Source: Streptomyces griseoincarnatus
Lineage (GTDB): Bacteria; Actinomycetota; Actinomycetes; Streptomycetales; Streptomycetaceae
Length of the DNA: 64,000 nucleotides
Assembly: GCA_014649575.1 (NCBI GenBank)
Contig: BMTH01000011.1
Span: 124,001-188,000 of the forward strand
Direction: 5' to 3'
The position numbers and the translations under genes are program-made. Below, in pieces: positions 6,500-15,851 of the stretch. Under the pieces are notes generated by a model. That model ran no database searches and was not told the origin of the DNA. It worked only from the letters and a program-made list of their open reading frames with translations. The first letter of the stretch is position 1, and each line of letters starts with the position of its first letter.

Positions 6500-9400
6500 G
6501 TGCAGGGACGTTTCAAGAGGGATGGCAGCGCTTCGGCGGAGCCGGAGCCGCAGGGCGGGACTGGCCCCAAGGCCGTCAGCTCCTCGCCCCAGCACGCCCA
6601 GAGCCAGGGGCCGACCCCGCCCGGTGGCAACGGCGGCGAGCGCCCCGGCGCTCCGTCCGCACCCCCGGCCACCCCGCCGGCCTCCCCCGCCGGTCCGACC
6701 GGCCCGGGTTCGCGAATAGCCCTGCGCAACTGGCGGATCTCGACCCGTCTGGTGTCGCTGCTCGCGCTGCCGGTGGTCGCGGCCACCTCGCTCGGCGCGC
6801 TGCGAATCCAGCAGTCGATGGACGACATCCAGCAGCTCGACAACATGAAGCTGCTGACGGAGATGACCAAGCAGGCCACCGAGCTGGCGCACGCGCTCCA
6901 GGAGGAGCGCGACCAGTCGGCCGGTCCGCTCGCGCACGGCGGCAAGGGCACGGACTTCTCGGTCAAGGGCTACCGCGAGAAGACCGACCGCGCGATGTCG
7001 AACTTCCTCGACAGCTCCGAGGAGATCGACTCCGCGAGCAAGGACGGCAACCTCAAGGGCGTCCGCGACAACCTCGTCCAGCTGGCCGGCGACCTGAGCG
7101 AGCTCGCCAAGATCCGCAACACGGCGTTCCAGCAGGAGAACAACTCCACGCAGACCGTCGAGGGCTACCACCGCCTGATCGAGAACCTGATCGACCTCTC
7201 GCAGGACATGGCGGAGGCGACCAGCAACCCCGACATGATCCAGCGCACGCGTGCCCTGTCGTCCTTCTCCTCCGCCAAGGAGTACGCGTCGGTCCAGCGC
7301 GCCGTCCTGGCCGCGGCCCTGCCCGCCAGCAACACGACCAAGGGCAAGCTCAACGAGAACGACCGGCTCTACGCGCAGTCCGCGCTGGAGAGCCAGAAGT
7401 CCGAGCTCCGCGCCCTGAAGAGCATCTACGGCGAGGACGCCGCCGCCGACCTGCTGCTGCCCATCGAAGAGGGCAACCCCACGATCAAGGCGACCGACGA
7501 GTACGCCGGCCGCGCGCTGGCCTCCGAGTTCGGTCTGCAGTCGGTGGGCGCGCGCTCCTACCGTGACTGGCTGGACGACAGCTCCACCAAGATCCAGCAG
7601 ATGAAGAACATCGAGCTCCGGCTGCTCGAGGAGATGGAACAGAAGGCCCGTGAGCTGCGCAGCGCCACCGAGCGCGACGCGATCATCTCCGGTGCGCTGA
7701 TCCTCCTCGTGCTCGGTGTGTCCCTCGTCGGCGCCTTCGTCGTGGCCCGGTCCATGATCCGGTCGCTGCGCCGCCTGGAGGAGACCGCGACCACGGTCGC
7801 CCAGGAGCGCCTGCCCGACCTGGTCAAGCAGCTCTCCGAGTCGGACCCGCAGGACGTCGACACCACCGTCGAGTCGGTCGGTGTGCACTCCCGGGACGAG
7901 ATCGGCCGGGTGGCCGCGGCGTTCGACGACGTGCACCGCGAGGCGGTCCGCCTCGCGGCCGAGCAGGCCCTGCTGCGGGGCAACGTCAACGCGATGTTCA
8001 CCAACCTCTCGCGCCGCTCCCAGGGTCTGATCCAGCGCCAGCTGTCGCTGATCTCCGAGCTCGAGTCCCGCGAGGCCGACCCGGACCAGCTGTCCTCGCT
8101 GTTCAAGCTGGACCACCTCGCGACCCGCATGCGCCGTAACGGTGAGAACCTCCTCGTCCTCGCCGGTGAGGAGCCGGGCCGTCGCTGGACCCGTCCGGTC
8201 CCGCTGGTCGACGTGCTCCGCGCCGCCGCGTCCGAGGTGGAGCAGTACGAGCGCATCGAGCTGGCCGCGGTGCCGTCCACCGAGGTGGCCGGCCGCGTGG
8301 TCAACGACCTCGTGCACCTGCTCGCCGAGCTGCTGGAGAACGCGACCTCGTTCTCCTCCCCGCAGACCAAGGTCAAGGTCACCGGTCACGCCCTGCCCGA
8401 CGGCCGGGTGCTCATCGAGATCCACGACACCGGTATCGGTCTGTCCCCCGAGGACCTCGCGGCGATCAACGAGCGGCTCGCCTCGCCGCCCACCGTGGAC
8501 GTCTCCGTCTCCCGCCGCATGGGTCTGTTCGTGGTCGGCCGTCTGTCGCAGCGCCACGGCATCCGCATCCAGCTCCGCCCGTCCGACTCCGGCGGTACGA
8601 CCGCGCTGGTCATGCTGCCCGTCGACCTCGCCCAGGGCGGCAAGAAGCCCCAGGGCAAGCCCGGTCAGCCAGGTGGCGCGGGCGGTCCGGCCGCCGCGCA
8701 GGCCGCTGCGGGCGCCGCCGCCGCGCGGCGCTCCGCCGGGGCCGGCCAGTCCGGGGGCGGTTCGCTCGGCGCGGGTGCGCCCGGCGGGCGTCTCGGGGCC
8801 GGTCAGGGCCCGCGGGCAGCGCTGCCCGGGCGGGACGGCTCGGGCCGCCCCGGCGGCCGGGGACCGCAGGGTCCCTCGGCGGGCAACCAGACTCCTTCCC
8901 TCTTCGACCAGGGCGCTCCCTCCGCTCCCCCGCAGGGCCGTCCCGCTCCGGCGGGCGCCGGCTTCGGGCAGCAGCAGGGCCCGACCGCCCCGCAGGCCGC
9001 GCCCCCGTCCGGGAACCAGGGCCAGGTGCCGCAGCAGCGGGGCAACGCCCCCGAGCGTGGCCGCCGCCCCCAGCTCCCGCCGCGCGGCGGCGCCCGTCCG
9101 GAACTGCCGGGCGGCGACCAGCAGCAGCGCACGCCGAGCTGGAGCGACGACAACGCCCGGCCGCCGGCGCCACGTCCCTCGATGGACGCCCCGCGCGGCC
9201 ACGACGAGCCGGACGTCTCCCGCACCGCCGCGATGCCGCGCTTCGACGACCGCCAGGGCCCCGGCGCCACGGCGGAGATCCCCCGGTTCGACGAGCAGCA
9301 GCAAGCGCCCGGACAGGACACCGGCCAGTACGGCCGCCCCGGCGCCAACGGCGCCCCGGCCACGGGCCAGTTCGTCCGCGGTGACATCTTCGGCGCCCCG

Positions 9401-10162
9401 CAGGGCGGCCGTCCCGGCGCGCAGGACCCGGCCGCCACGGGCCAGTTCCCCGCCGCGCAGGGCTACGACAACGGCACGGGTCAGTACCCGGCCCCGGGCC
9501 AGGACAACGGCTCGACCGGCCACTACCCGCTGCCCGGCCGCCCGGGCTCCGACCCGTCGAACACCGGCCAGTTCGAGCGTCCGCGGATGAACGGCACGCA
9601 CGGCGCCGGCCCCGTCCCCCCGCGTCCGCAGCCCCCGCAGCAGCAGGAGCAGCGCCAGCCGTCCGACCAGTGGGCGCTGCCCCCGGCCTCCGGCCCGGGC
9701 GACGGCCGTACGCCGCTGTACGACACGCTGGAGACCAACTGGTTCCACGGCGGCCAGGGCGGTGCGCAGGAGCAGGGCAACGGCTCCGCGCCGGCCGCCC
9801 CGCCGCAGCCCCAGCAGCCCCAGCAGTCCCCGCAACCGCAGAGCCCGACCGGCTCGCAGCGGTCCAACGCCGCCTGGCGCAGCTCGCCCAACGACGAGCT
9901 CGTCAAGCAGGCCGAACGCGTCCGCAAGCCGGCCGCGGGCGGCGTCACCACCTCCGGCCTGCCGCGCCGGGTGCCCAAGGCGAACCTCGTCCCGGGCACG
10001 GCTCAGCAGCAGAACCACCAGAGCGGTCCTCAGGTCTCGCGCGCCCCCGATGACGTGCGCGGCCGGCTGACCAATCTCCGTCGGGGTATCGCACAGGGTC
10101 GTCAGGCCGGGTCCGGACAGACCGGCAGCTTCCCGCACCCCACTCACCAGCAGGAGCGTTAG
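6500..10162 (+). CDS. cvnA1: Conservon sensor histidine-kinase-like protein CvnA (first conservon)
   Basis: 1220 residues from GTG 6500. A Pro/Gly-rich N-terminus precedes TM1 (about 84-103) and a nitrate/nitrite-sensing-type extracellular helical region (to about 390). TM2 (about 395-418), HAMP, LDHLATRMRRNGENLL (H-box-like, about 537) and a HATPase domain (about 577-707; NDLVHLLAELLENAT) follow. The last 500 residues are a disordered Pro/Gln/Gly tail with six TG(Q/H)(F/Y) repeats and a conserved C-terminal box. Such proteins sense signals and act with CvnB-C-D in a GPCR-like membrane complex. No response regulator is encoded nearby. Confidence 0.9.
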   Translation: MQGRFKRDGSASAEPEPQGGTGPKAVSSSPQHAQSQGPTPPGGNGGERPGAPSAPPATPPASPAGPTGPGSRIALRNWRISTRLVSLLALPVVAATSLGALRIQQSMDDIQQLDNMKLLTEMTKQATELAHALQEERDQSAGPLAHGGKGTDFSVKGYREKTDRAMSNFLDSSEEIDSASKDGNLKGVRDNLVQLAGDLSELAKIRNTAFQQENNSTQTVEGYHRLIENLIDLSQDMAEATSNPDMIQRTRALSSFSSAKEYASVQRAVLAAALPASNTTKGKLNENDRLYAQSALESQKSELRALKSIYGEDAAADLLLPIEEGNPTIKATDEYAGRALASEFGLQSVGARSYRDWLDDSSTKIQQMKNIELRLLEEMEQKARELRSATERDAIISGALILLVLGVSLVGAFVVARSMIRSLRRLEETATTVAQERLPDLVKQLSESDPQDVDTTVESVGVHSRDEIGRVAAAFDDVHREAVRLAAEQALLRGNVNAMFTNLSRRSQGLIQRQLSLISELESREADPDQLSSLFKLDHLATRMRRNGENLLVLAGEEPGRRWTRPVPLVDVLRAAASEVEQYERIELAAVPSTEVAGRVVNDLVHLLAELLENATSFSSPQTKVKVTGHALPDGRVLIEIHDTGIGLSPEDLAAINERLASPPTVDVSVSRRMGLFVVGRLSQRHGIRIQLRPSDSGGTTALVMLPVDLAQGGKKPQGKPGQPGGAGGPAAAQAAAGAAAARRSAGAGQSGGGSLGAGAPGGRLGAGQGPRAALPGRDGSGRPGGRGPQGPSAGNQTPSLFDQGAPSAPPQGRPAPAGAGFGQQQGPTAPQAAPPSGNQGQVPQQRGNAPERGRRPQLPPRGGARPELPGGDQQQRTPSWSDDNARPPAPRPSMDAPRGHDEPDVSRTAAMPRFDDRQGPGATAEIPRFDEQQQAPGQDTGQYGRPGANGAPATGQFVRGDIFGAPQGGRPGAQDPAATGQFPAAQGYDNGTGQYPAPGQDNGSTGHYPLPGRPGSDPSNTGQFERPRMNGTHGAGPVPPRPQPPQQQEQRQPSDQWALPPASGPGDGRTPLYDTLETNWFHGGQGGAQEQGNGSAPAAPPQPQQPQQSPQPQSPTGSQRSNAAWRSSPNDELVKQAERVRKPAAGGVTTSGLPRRVPKANLVPGTAQQQNHQSGPQVSRAPDDVRGRLTNLRRGIAQGRQAGSGQTGSFPHPTHQQER

Positions 10163-10585
10163 TTGAGCCCGATGAGCCAGGCGGCACAGAACCTCAACTG
10201 GTTGATCACCAACTTCGTGGACAACACCCCAGGTGTGTCCCACACCGTCGTCGTGTCCGCCGACGGTCTCCTCCTGGCGCTCTCCGAGGGCTTCCCGCGC
10301 GACCGCGCGGACCAGCTCGCGGCCGTCGCCTCGGGGCTGACCTCCCTGACGGCCGGCGCCTCCCGGATCTTCGAGGGCGGCAACGTCGCTCAGACGGTCG
10401 TGGAGATGGAGCGGGGATTCCTCTTCCTCATGTCCGTCTCCGACGGCTCGTCCCTCGCCGTGCTCGCGCACCCCGAGTGCGACATCGGCCTCGTCGGCTA
10501 CGAGATGGCGCTCCTGGTCGACCGCGCGGGGGCGGTGCTCACTCCGGACCTGCGCGCCGAACTACAGGGAAGTCTGCTCCACTGA
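10163..10585 (+). CDS. cvnB1: Roadblock/LC7 protein CvnB (first conservon)
   Basis: 140 residues. TTG 10163 directly follows the cvnA1 stop and is preceded by AGGAG six to seven bases upstream; the ATG at 10172 lacks suitable spacing, and the paralogue uses GTG at the same place. The whole protein is one Roadblock/LC7 domain (NWLITNFVDNTPGVSHTVVV, then LTAGASRIFEGGNV). MglB-like Roadblock proteins regulate small GTPases, here CvnD. It is nearly identical to its counterpart at 15335. Confidence 0.93.
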   Translation: MSPMSQAAQNLNWLITNFVDNTPGVSHTVVVSADGLLLALSEGFPRDRADQLAAVASGLTSLTAGASRIFEGGNVAQTVVEMERGFLFLMSVSDGSSLAVLAHPECDIGLVGYEMALLVDRAGAVLTPDLRAELQGSLLH

Positions 10586-10696
10586 ACGGCCCCGGCACCA
10601 CCCGTCTCACCAAATCACCGTCCGGCCGCCACAATTCCCCCCACCGGCCCCATCACACAGCTTGACTGACCGCTTGCTGTCCCGCCCGGAGGATTC

Positions 10697-11092
10697 ATGA
10701 CCCCGCCCACCGCCTCTCATGATCCGTACGCGGAGCCGTACGAGGACGAGGGCGACCAGCCGCTGGTTCGTCCGTACGCGATGACCGGCGGCCGGACCAG
10801 GCCGCGTTACCAACTGGCCATCGAGGCACTCATCAGTACGACGGCCGACCCGGCAGCGCTCATGGGGCTCCTTCCCGAGCACCAGCGCATCTGCCACCTG
10901 TGCCGAGAGGTCAAGTCGGTCGCCGAGGTCTCGGCACTGCTCAACATGCCGCTGGGCGTCGCCCGGATCCTGGTGGCGGACCTGGCGGAGGCGGGACTCG
11001 TCGCCGTGCACCAGCCGGGCGGCGACGAGGCGACAGGCGCCCCGGACGTGACACTGCTCGAAAGGGTGCTCAGTGGACTTCGCAAGCTCTAG
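10697..11092 (+). CDS. cvnC1: DUF742 protein CvnC (first conservon)
   Basis: 131 residues. A short acidic N-terminus leads into the DUF742 core: VRPYAMTGGRTRPRYQLAIE, then EHQRICHLCREVKSVAEVSA and LGVARILVADLAEAGLV. The core resembles a winged helix. CvnC is part of the conservon complex. The 3' end overlaps the cvnD1 start by 20 bp, consistent with translational coupling. Confidence 0.93.
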   Translation: MTPPTASHDPYAEPYEDEGDQPLVRPYAMTGGRTRPRYQLAIEALISTTADPAALMGLLPEHQRICHLCREVKSVAEVSALLNMPLGVARILVADLAEAGLVAVHQPGGDEATGAPDVTLLERVLSGLRKL

Positions 11093-11663
11093 CGGCGGGA
11101 CGGTCTCCGAGAGCCGTGCGACCACCTCGGCGAAGATCGTGGTGGCGGGTGGCTTCGGCGTGGGCAAGACCACGTTCGTCGGGGCCGTTTCGGAGATCAA
11201 CCCGCTGCGCACGGAGGCCGTCATGACGTCTGCTTCGGCAGGCATCGACGACCTCACCCACACCGGGGACAAGACCACCACCACGGTGGCCATGGACTTC
11301 GGCCGTATCACCCTGGACCAGGACCTGATCCTCTACCTGTTCGGCACCCCCGGCCAGGACCGCTTCTGGTTCATGTGGGACGACCTGGTGCGCGGCGCCA
11401 TCGGCGCGGTCGTGCTCGTCGACACCCGCCGTCTCGCCGACTGCTTCCCCGCGGTCGACTACTTCGAGAACAGCGGACTGCCCTTCGTCATCGCCCTCAA
11501 CGGCTTCGACGGGCAGCAGCCGTACAACCCGGAGGAAGTGCGCGAGGCGCTGCAGATCGGACCCGACGCCCCGATCATCACCACGGACGCCCGCCATCGC
11601 GCGGACGCCAAGAGTGCGCTGATCACCCTGGTCGAGCACGCCCTCATGGCACGACTGCGGTAG
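11073..11663 (+). CDS. cvnD1: Small GTPase CvnD (first conservon)
   Basis: 196 residues from GTG 11073. The P-loop is GGFGVGKTT (about 27-35), switch II is FGTPGQDRFW, and the guanine-specificity loop is ALNGFDG. This MglA/Ras-like GTPase is the proposed output module of the conservon and probably cycles with CvnB. Bases 11121-11512 are identical to 16444-16835 in cvnD2, whereas the 3' quarter differs at many wobble positions. Confidence 0.94.
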   Translation: MDFASSSGGTVSESRATTSAKIVVAGGFGVGKTTFVGAVSEINPLRTEAVMTSASAGIDDLTHTGDKTTTTVAMDFGRITLDQDLILYLFGTPGQDRFWFMWDDLVRGAIGAVVLVDTRRLADCFPAVDYFENSGLPFVIALNGFDGQQPYNPEEVREALQIGPDAPIITTDARHRADAKSALITLVEHALMARLR

Positions 11664-12039
11664 CGGCACATCAGAAGCGGCATACTGAAGTTGTCGTAGA
11701 CGTACCGGTGCCGGCTGTGTCCTTTGACACGGCCGGCCCCGGTGTTCATAACGTTTCGGCAGAGGAATCGGGTGAGGCCGACACGCGACGCGGTCGGGCG
11801 GTACCACTGTGCACACGGAGACCTCGCCATTTGGCGGCCCTCGCTCTTTATGACCGTTTTATCTGGGGCTTACATCACTCGGAATCCTCGCCTTTCCATG
11901 TTTGGAAGAGCGCTGGTCGGCATGCTGGAATGCCTGAACTGCCCATGGGTCAAAGACGTACTCAGTAGTCGATGGCATGCCGGGCTCTGAGACACTGCGG
12001 CACGACGAAGGTGCCGACCGCCGAGAGGTTGTTGGTCGA
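11664..12039. other. Intergenic region between the two conservons
   Basis: A hairpin at 11711-11736 probably ends the first operon. The rest (about 11740-12039) is somewhat richer in A+T than the surroundings and should hold the promoter of the second conservon. AGAGGTTG at 12024-12031 resembles the sequence before cvnA1 and likely positions ribosomes for GTG 12040. No gene is seen. Confidence 0.5.
11711..11736. terminator. Hairpin after conservon 1
   Basis: CCGGC-GTGTC pairs with GACAC-GCCGG around CTTT, with one mismatch, about 50 bases past the cvnD1 stop. Confidence 0.55.
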
Positions 12040-15000
12040 GTGAGGCGAAGCAAGAACAGTCCCGAGCCGTCGGCCCGGGGCAACTTCACGCCGCCGCCGC
12101 GCACAGCGGCGCCCGCCCCCGTGCCCGGTCCCGAGCCGAAGGCCCCGCCCGCCCAGAGCGGAGGACGTATGTCCCCGCGGAACTGGCGCGTGGCCACGAG
12201 GCTCAACGCGATCCTGCTCATACCCGTGCTGGTCGGCCTTGTCATGGGCGGCTTCCAGGTGAAGAGCTCGATCGACACGTGGACCGAGGCGCAGGACGCC
12301 GAGAACACCGCCCGCCTGGTGCGCGCCTCCCTCACGTACGCCAACGCCCTCTACAACGAGCGCGACGTCAGCGCCGTGCCGCTGCTGAGCGGCAAGGGCG
12401 AGGACGACCCGGACGTCTCCAAGGCGCGCGAGGCGACCGACCAGGCCGCCGACGCCTTCGATGAGGCCGCGCAGAGCGTGCCCGACAAGCCCGGTCTGCA
12501 GCGCCGCCTCCTGCTCGTCCGCGAGGCGGAGCCCAAGCTGTCCGCGTTGCGCGCCGGTGCCTACACCTCCAAGCTCAAGGGCGTCGAGACGGAGGAGGGC
12601 TACGTCGCCGTCGCCCACCCCTTGATGGAGATCGCCAACGAGCTCGGCCTCGGCACCGGCAACGTCACCAGCTACGGCCGCACGGTCTACGCGATCTCGC
12701 TGACCAAGGCCGCCTCGTCGCTCCAGCGCTCCATCGGCATGCACCTGCTGGTGAAGCCGGGCCCGACCGACAGCCAGCTCGCCAGCCAGCGCGTGGCCTT
12801 CCTGTCGTACGCCTACCTCGAGCGCATCGCTCTCGACGAGTACAAGGGCGGCGGCACCGAGGCGGACAACACCAAGCTGGAAGAGGTCGCCGCGCGCATC
12901 CAGGCCGAGGGCGCCGCCATGGCGAAGACCGCCGCGCAGAACGACCCGGACTACGTCCCGCCGCCCGCGAAGCCGGAGACGGTGATCTCCGAACTGGGCC
13001 GGCTGTCCACCACGGACGAGTCCGCCCGCGAGGACCTCGCCGCCAAGGGCATCACGCCCGAGAACTGGTGGGCGATGAACACCCTCAAGTTCGACGGCTA
13101 CCGCGAGATCGAGTCCGACCTCGCCGACACCGCCGTGAGCGAGGCCTCGCAGATCGCCTCCGACGCCCAGCGGGACGCCTTCATCACCGGCGCCGCGGTC
13201 GTCGTCGCGCTGCTCGCCGCGTTCATCCTGGCCGGCATGGTCGCCCGCCAGATGAGCCAGTCGATGCGCCAGCTGCGCAACGCCGCCTTCGGCATCGCCG
13301 AGCAGCGCCTGCCGATGCTGGTCGACCAGCTCTCCCGGACCGACCCGGGCCGGGTGGACACCAAGGTCGCGCCCATCCCGATCAACTCCACGGACGAGAT
13401 CGGCGAGGTCGCCCGCGCCTTCGACCAGGTCCACCGCGAGGCCGTCCGGCTCGCCGCCGAGCAGGCCCTGCTGCGGGGCAACATCAACGCGATCTTCACC
13501 AACCTGTCGCGCCGCAACCAGTCGCTGATCGAGGGCCAGCTGACCCTGATCACCGACCTGGAGAACAACGAGGCCGACCCGGACCAGCTGGAGAACCTCT
13601 TCAAGCTGGACCACCTCGCGACCCGTATGCGCCGCAACGGCGAGAACCTCCTGGTCCTCGCCGGCGAGGAGCCCGGCCGCCGCTGGGACCAGCCGGTCCC
13701 GCTGGTCGACGTGCTGCGCGCCGCCTCCTCCGAGGTGGAGCAGTACGAGCGCATCGAGCTGTCCGGCGTGCCGGACGCCGAGATCCACGGCCGCGCGGTC
13801 ACCGACCTCGTGCACCTGCTCGCCGAGTTGCTGGAGAACGCCACCACGTTCTCCTCGCCGCAGACGAAGGTGCGCGTCACCGCGACCCGTCTGCCCGACG
13901 GCCGCATCATGATCGAGATTCACGACAAGGGCATCGGCCTCACCGCCGAGGACTTCGCGGACATCAACCACAAGCTGGCCAACCCGCCGACCGTGGACGC
14001 CGCGATCTCGCAGCGCATGGGTCTGTTCGTGGTCGGCCGGCTGTCCGACCGGCACGGCATCCGCGTCCAGCTCCGCCCCTCGGGCGAGCAGGCCGGCACC
14101 ACCTCGCTGGTCATGCTGCCGGACGCCATCACCCACGGCGGTGGCGGCGAGGCGGCCCCGGCCCACGACGAGTTCACGGTCTCGCAGATCATCCCGGAGC
14201 AGAACTTCCAGGGTGAGAACTTCGGCCAGCCGATGCGCACCGCCGAGGAGCTGGGCTTCGACGACAGCCGCTACTCGGACGTCCCCGACGACATCCGCGA
14301 GCTGGACCCGGTCGGCCGGTCCCTGATGCGCGAGGAGCGGCGAGCGGCCCTGGAGTCGCAGCCGCAGCAGGGCGAGTTGACCGCCGGCGACGCCCAGGAC
14401 GGCGACGAGCAGGGCGGCTACCGCGACGAGTTCGCCGGGCAGCAGCAGGGCTTCGACGACGGCCAGGGGTACGACGCCCAGGGCTACGACAACGGCTACC
14501 AGGACCAGCAGCAGGGCGCCGGGTACGACCAGCAGGCGTACGACGACGGCCGGCAGGGCGGCTACGACGACCAGCAGCAGTCGTACGGCGAGGGCTACTA
14601 CACGCCGAACGGCAACCTGCCGCAGAACGACGCCTTCCAGCAGAACGGCGGCTACCAGCAGAACGGCAGCTACCGGAACGGCTCCTACGCCGAGCCGGGC
14701 CAGGGCGGCCAGGCCGCCGCCGGCGCCACGGGCTCGTTCCCGGGCTTCGGCGAGCGGCGCCAGGAGGACGACTGGCCGCAGCACGACGGCTACCGCAACG
14801 GCTACCAGGACCAGTACCCTGCTCAGGCCCCGGAGGGGGAATCCTCGCAGGCCGCTGACGCGCGCGAGTCGGACAGCGTAGGCTTCGACCGTCCGGGACC
14901 GGCTTCTTCCGACGCCCACGCGCTGACCGGTGCCGGGCTTCCGCGCCGCGGATCCTCCGCGAACGGCGCGGGTGGCACGGGCGGCACGGGACGCCGCGAC

Positions 15001-15333
15001 CAGGAGCCGCCGGCCACCACCGCGGAGAGCAACGGCGACAACACCTGGCGCTCGGCGAACGACGAGCGCTGGGAGCAGGCGTCGGCGCTCCGGAAGCCCA
15101 AGGCGGGCGGAGTGACCTCCTCCGGTCTGCCTCGGAGGGTCCCGAAGGCCAACCTGGTCCAGGGAGCCGCCGAAACGACCCCCCAGGGGGGCCCACAGGT
15201 CTCCCGAGCCCCGGAGGACGTCCGGGGCAGGCTGAGCAACCTGCGGCGCGGCGTCCAACGAGGCCGCACCGCAGGCAGTGAAACGAACGGCCAGGGCTTC
15301 GGTCCTGACAGCACCTACAACCAGGAGCGTTAG
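12040..15333 (+). CDS. cvnA2: Conservon sensor histidine-kinase-like protein CvnA (second conservon)
   Basis: 1097 residues from GTG 12040, chosen because AGAGGTTG upstream matches the arrangement at cvnA1. It has TM1 (about 56-75), an extracellular nitrate-sensing-type region, TM2 (about 380-403), HAMP, LDHLATRMRRNGENLL (about 522) and HATPase (about 563-692). The tail is rich in Gln, Tyr, Gly and Asp (QGYD, NGSY runs). The core is close to CvnA1; the extracellular region and tail differ greatly, suggesting different signals. Both end with a shared box around GLPRRVPKANLV. Confidence 0.9.
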   Translation: MRRSKNSPEPSARGNFTPPPRTAAPAPVPGPEPKAPPAQSGGRMSPRNWRVATRLNAILLIPVLVGLVMGGFQVKSSIDTWTEAQDAENTARLVRASLTYANALYNERDVSAVPLLSGKGEDDPDVSKAREATDQAADAFDEAAQSVPDKPGLQRRLLLVREAEPKLSALRAGAYTSKLKGVETEEGYVAVAHPLMEIANELGLGTGNVTSYGRTVYAISLTKAASSLQRSIGMHLLVKPGPTDSQLASQRVAFLSYAYLERIALDEYKGGGTEADNTKLEEVAARIQAEGAAMAKTAAQNDPDYVPPPAKPETVISELGRLSTTDESAREDLAAKGITPENWWAMNTLKFDGYREIESDLADTAVSEASQIASDAQRDAFITGAAVVVALLAAFILAGMVARQMSQSMRQLRNAAFGIAEQRLPMLVDQLSRTDPGRVDTKVAPIPINSTDEIGEVARAFDQVHREAVRLAAEQALLRGNINAIFTNLSRRNQSLIEGQLTLITDLENNEADPDQLENLFKLDHLATRMRRNGENLLVLAGEEPGRRWDQPVPLVDVLRAASSEVEQYERIELSGVPDAEIHGRAVTDLVHLLAELLENATTFSSPQTKVRVTATRLPDGRIMIEIHDKGIGLTAEDFADINHKLANPPTVDAAISQRMGLFVVGRLSDRHGIRVQLRPSGEQAGTTSLVMLPDAITHGGGGEAAPAHDEFTVSQIIPEQNFQGENFGQPMRTAEELGFDDSRYSDVPDDIRELDPVGRSLMREERRAALESQPQQGELTAGDAQDGDEQGGYRDEFAGQQQGFDDGQGYDAQGYDNGYQDQQQGAGYDQQAYDDGRQGGYDDQQQSYGEGYYTPNGNLPQNDAFQQNGGYQQNGSYRNGSYAEPGQGGQAAAGATGSFPGFGERRQEDDWPQHDGYRNGYQDQYPAQAPEGESSQAADARESDSVGFDRPGPASSDAHALTGAGLPRRGSSANGAGGTGGTGRRDQEPPATTAESNGDNTWRSANDERWEQASALRKPKAGGVTSSGLPRRVPKANLVQGAAETTPQGGPQVSRAPEDVRGRLSNLRRGVQRGRTAGSETNGQGFGPDSTYNQER

Positions 15334-15334
15334 T

Positions 15335-15757
15335 GTGAGCCCGATGAGCCAGGCGGCACAGAACCTGAACTGGTTGATCACCAACTTCGTGGACAACACC
15401 CCGGGGGTGTCCCACACGGTGGTGGTCTCCGCCGACGGACTCCTTCTGGCGATGTCCGAAGGCTTCCCCCGCGACCGCGCCGACCAGCTCGCGGCCGTCG
15501 CCTCCGGTCTGACCTCACTCACGGCCGGCGCCTCTCGGATCTTCGAGGGCGGCAGCGTGAATCAGACGGTTGTGGAGATGGAGCGGGGATTCCTCTTCAT
15601 CATGTCCATTTCCGACGGTTCGTCACTCGCGGTTCTCGCACATCCCGAGGCAGACATCGGTCTCATTGGTTACGAGATGGCCCTTCTGGTCGATCGAGCG
15701 GGTACGGTCCTCACGCCGGACCTTCGAGCGGAGCTCCAGGGGAGCCTTCTCAACTGA
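15335..15757 (+). CDS. cvnB2: Roadblock/LC7 protein CvnB (second conservon)
   Basis: 140 residues from GTG 15335, one base after the cvnA2 stop, with AGGAG seven to nine bases upstream. A single Roadblock/LC7 domain spans the protein. It differs from CvnB1 at only a handful of residues (for example GGSVNQ versus GGNVAQ, PEADIGLIG versus PECDIGLVG), so the two may be interchangeable between conservons. It probably acts as a regulator of the paired GTPase. Confidence 0.93.
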   Translation: MSPMSQAAQNLNWLITNFVDNTPGVSHTVVVSADGLLLAMSEGFPRDRADQLAAVASGLTSLTAGASRIFEGGSVNQTVVEMERGFLFIMSISDGSSLAVLAHPEADIGLIGYEMALLVDRAGTVLTPDLRAELQGSLLN

Positions 15758-15851
15758 CAAACGGACGGTGCGATATGGCGTCCCGGGGCCGTAAGGTTTC
15801 GGGACGCGGCTCCACAGAGATGGGTGCCAGGCACAGTCGGAGGAGGAGAAA

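Noticed and set aside
6497..10471. Very long open frame on the minus strand opposite cvnA1 (over 1300 codons)
   Set aside because: It is the antisense shadow of a strongly biased GC-rich gene; its translation is Arg/Gly/Val low complexity without domains.
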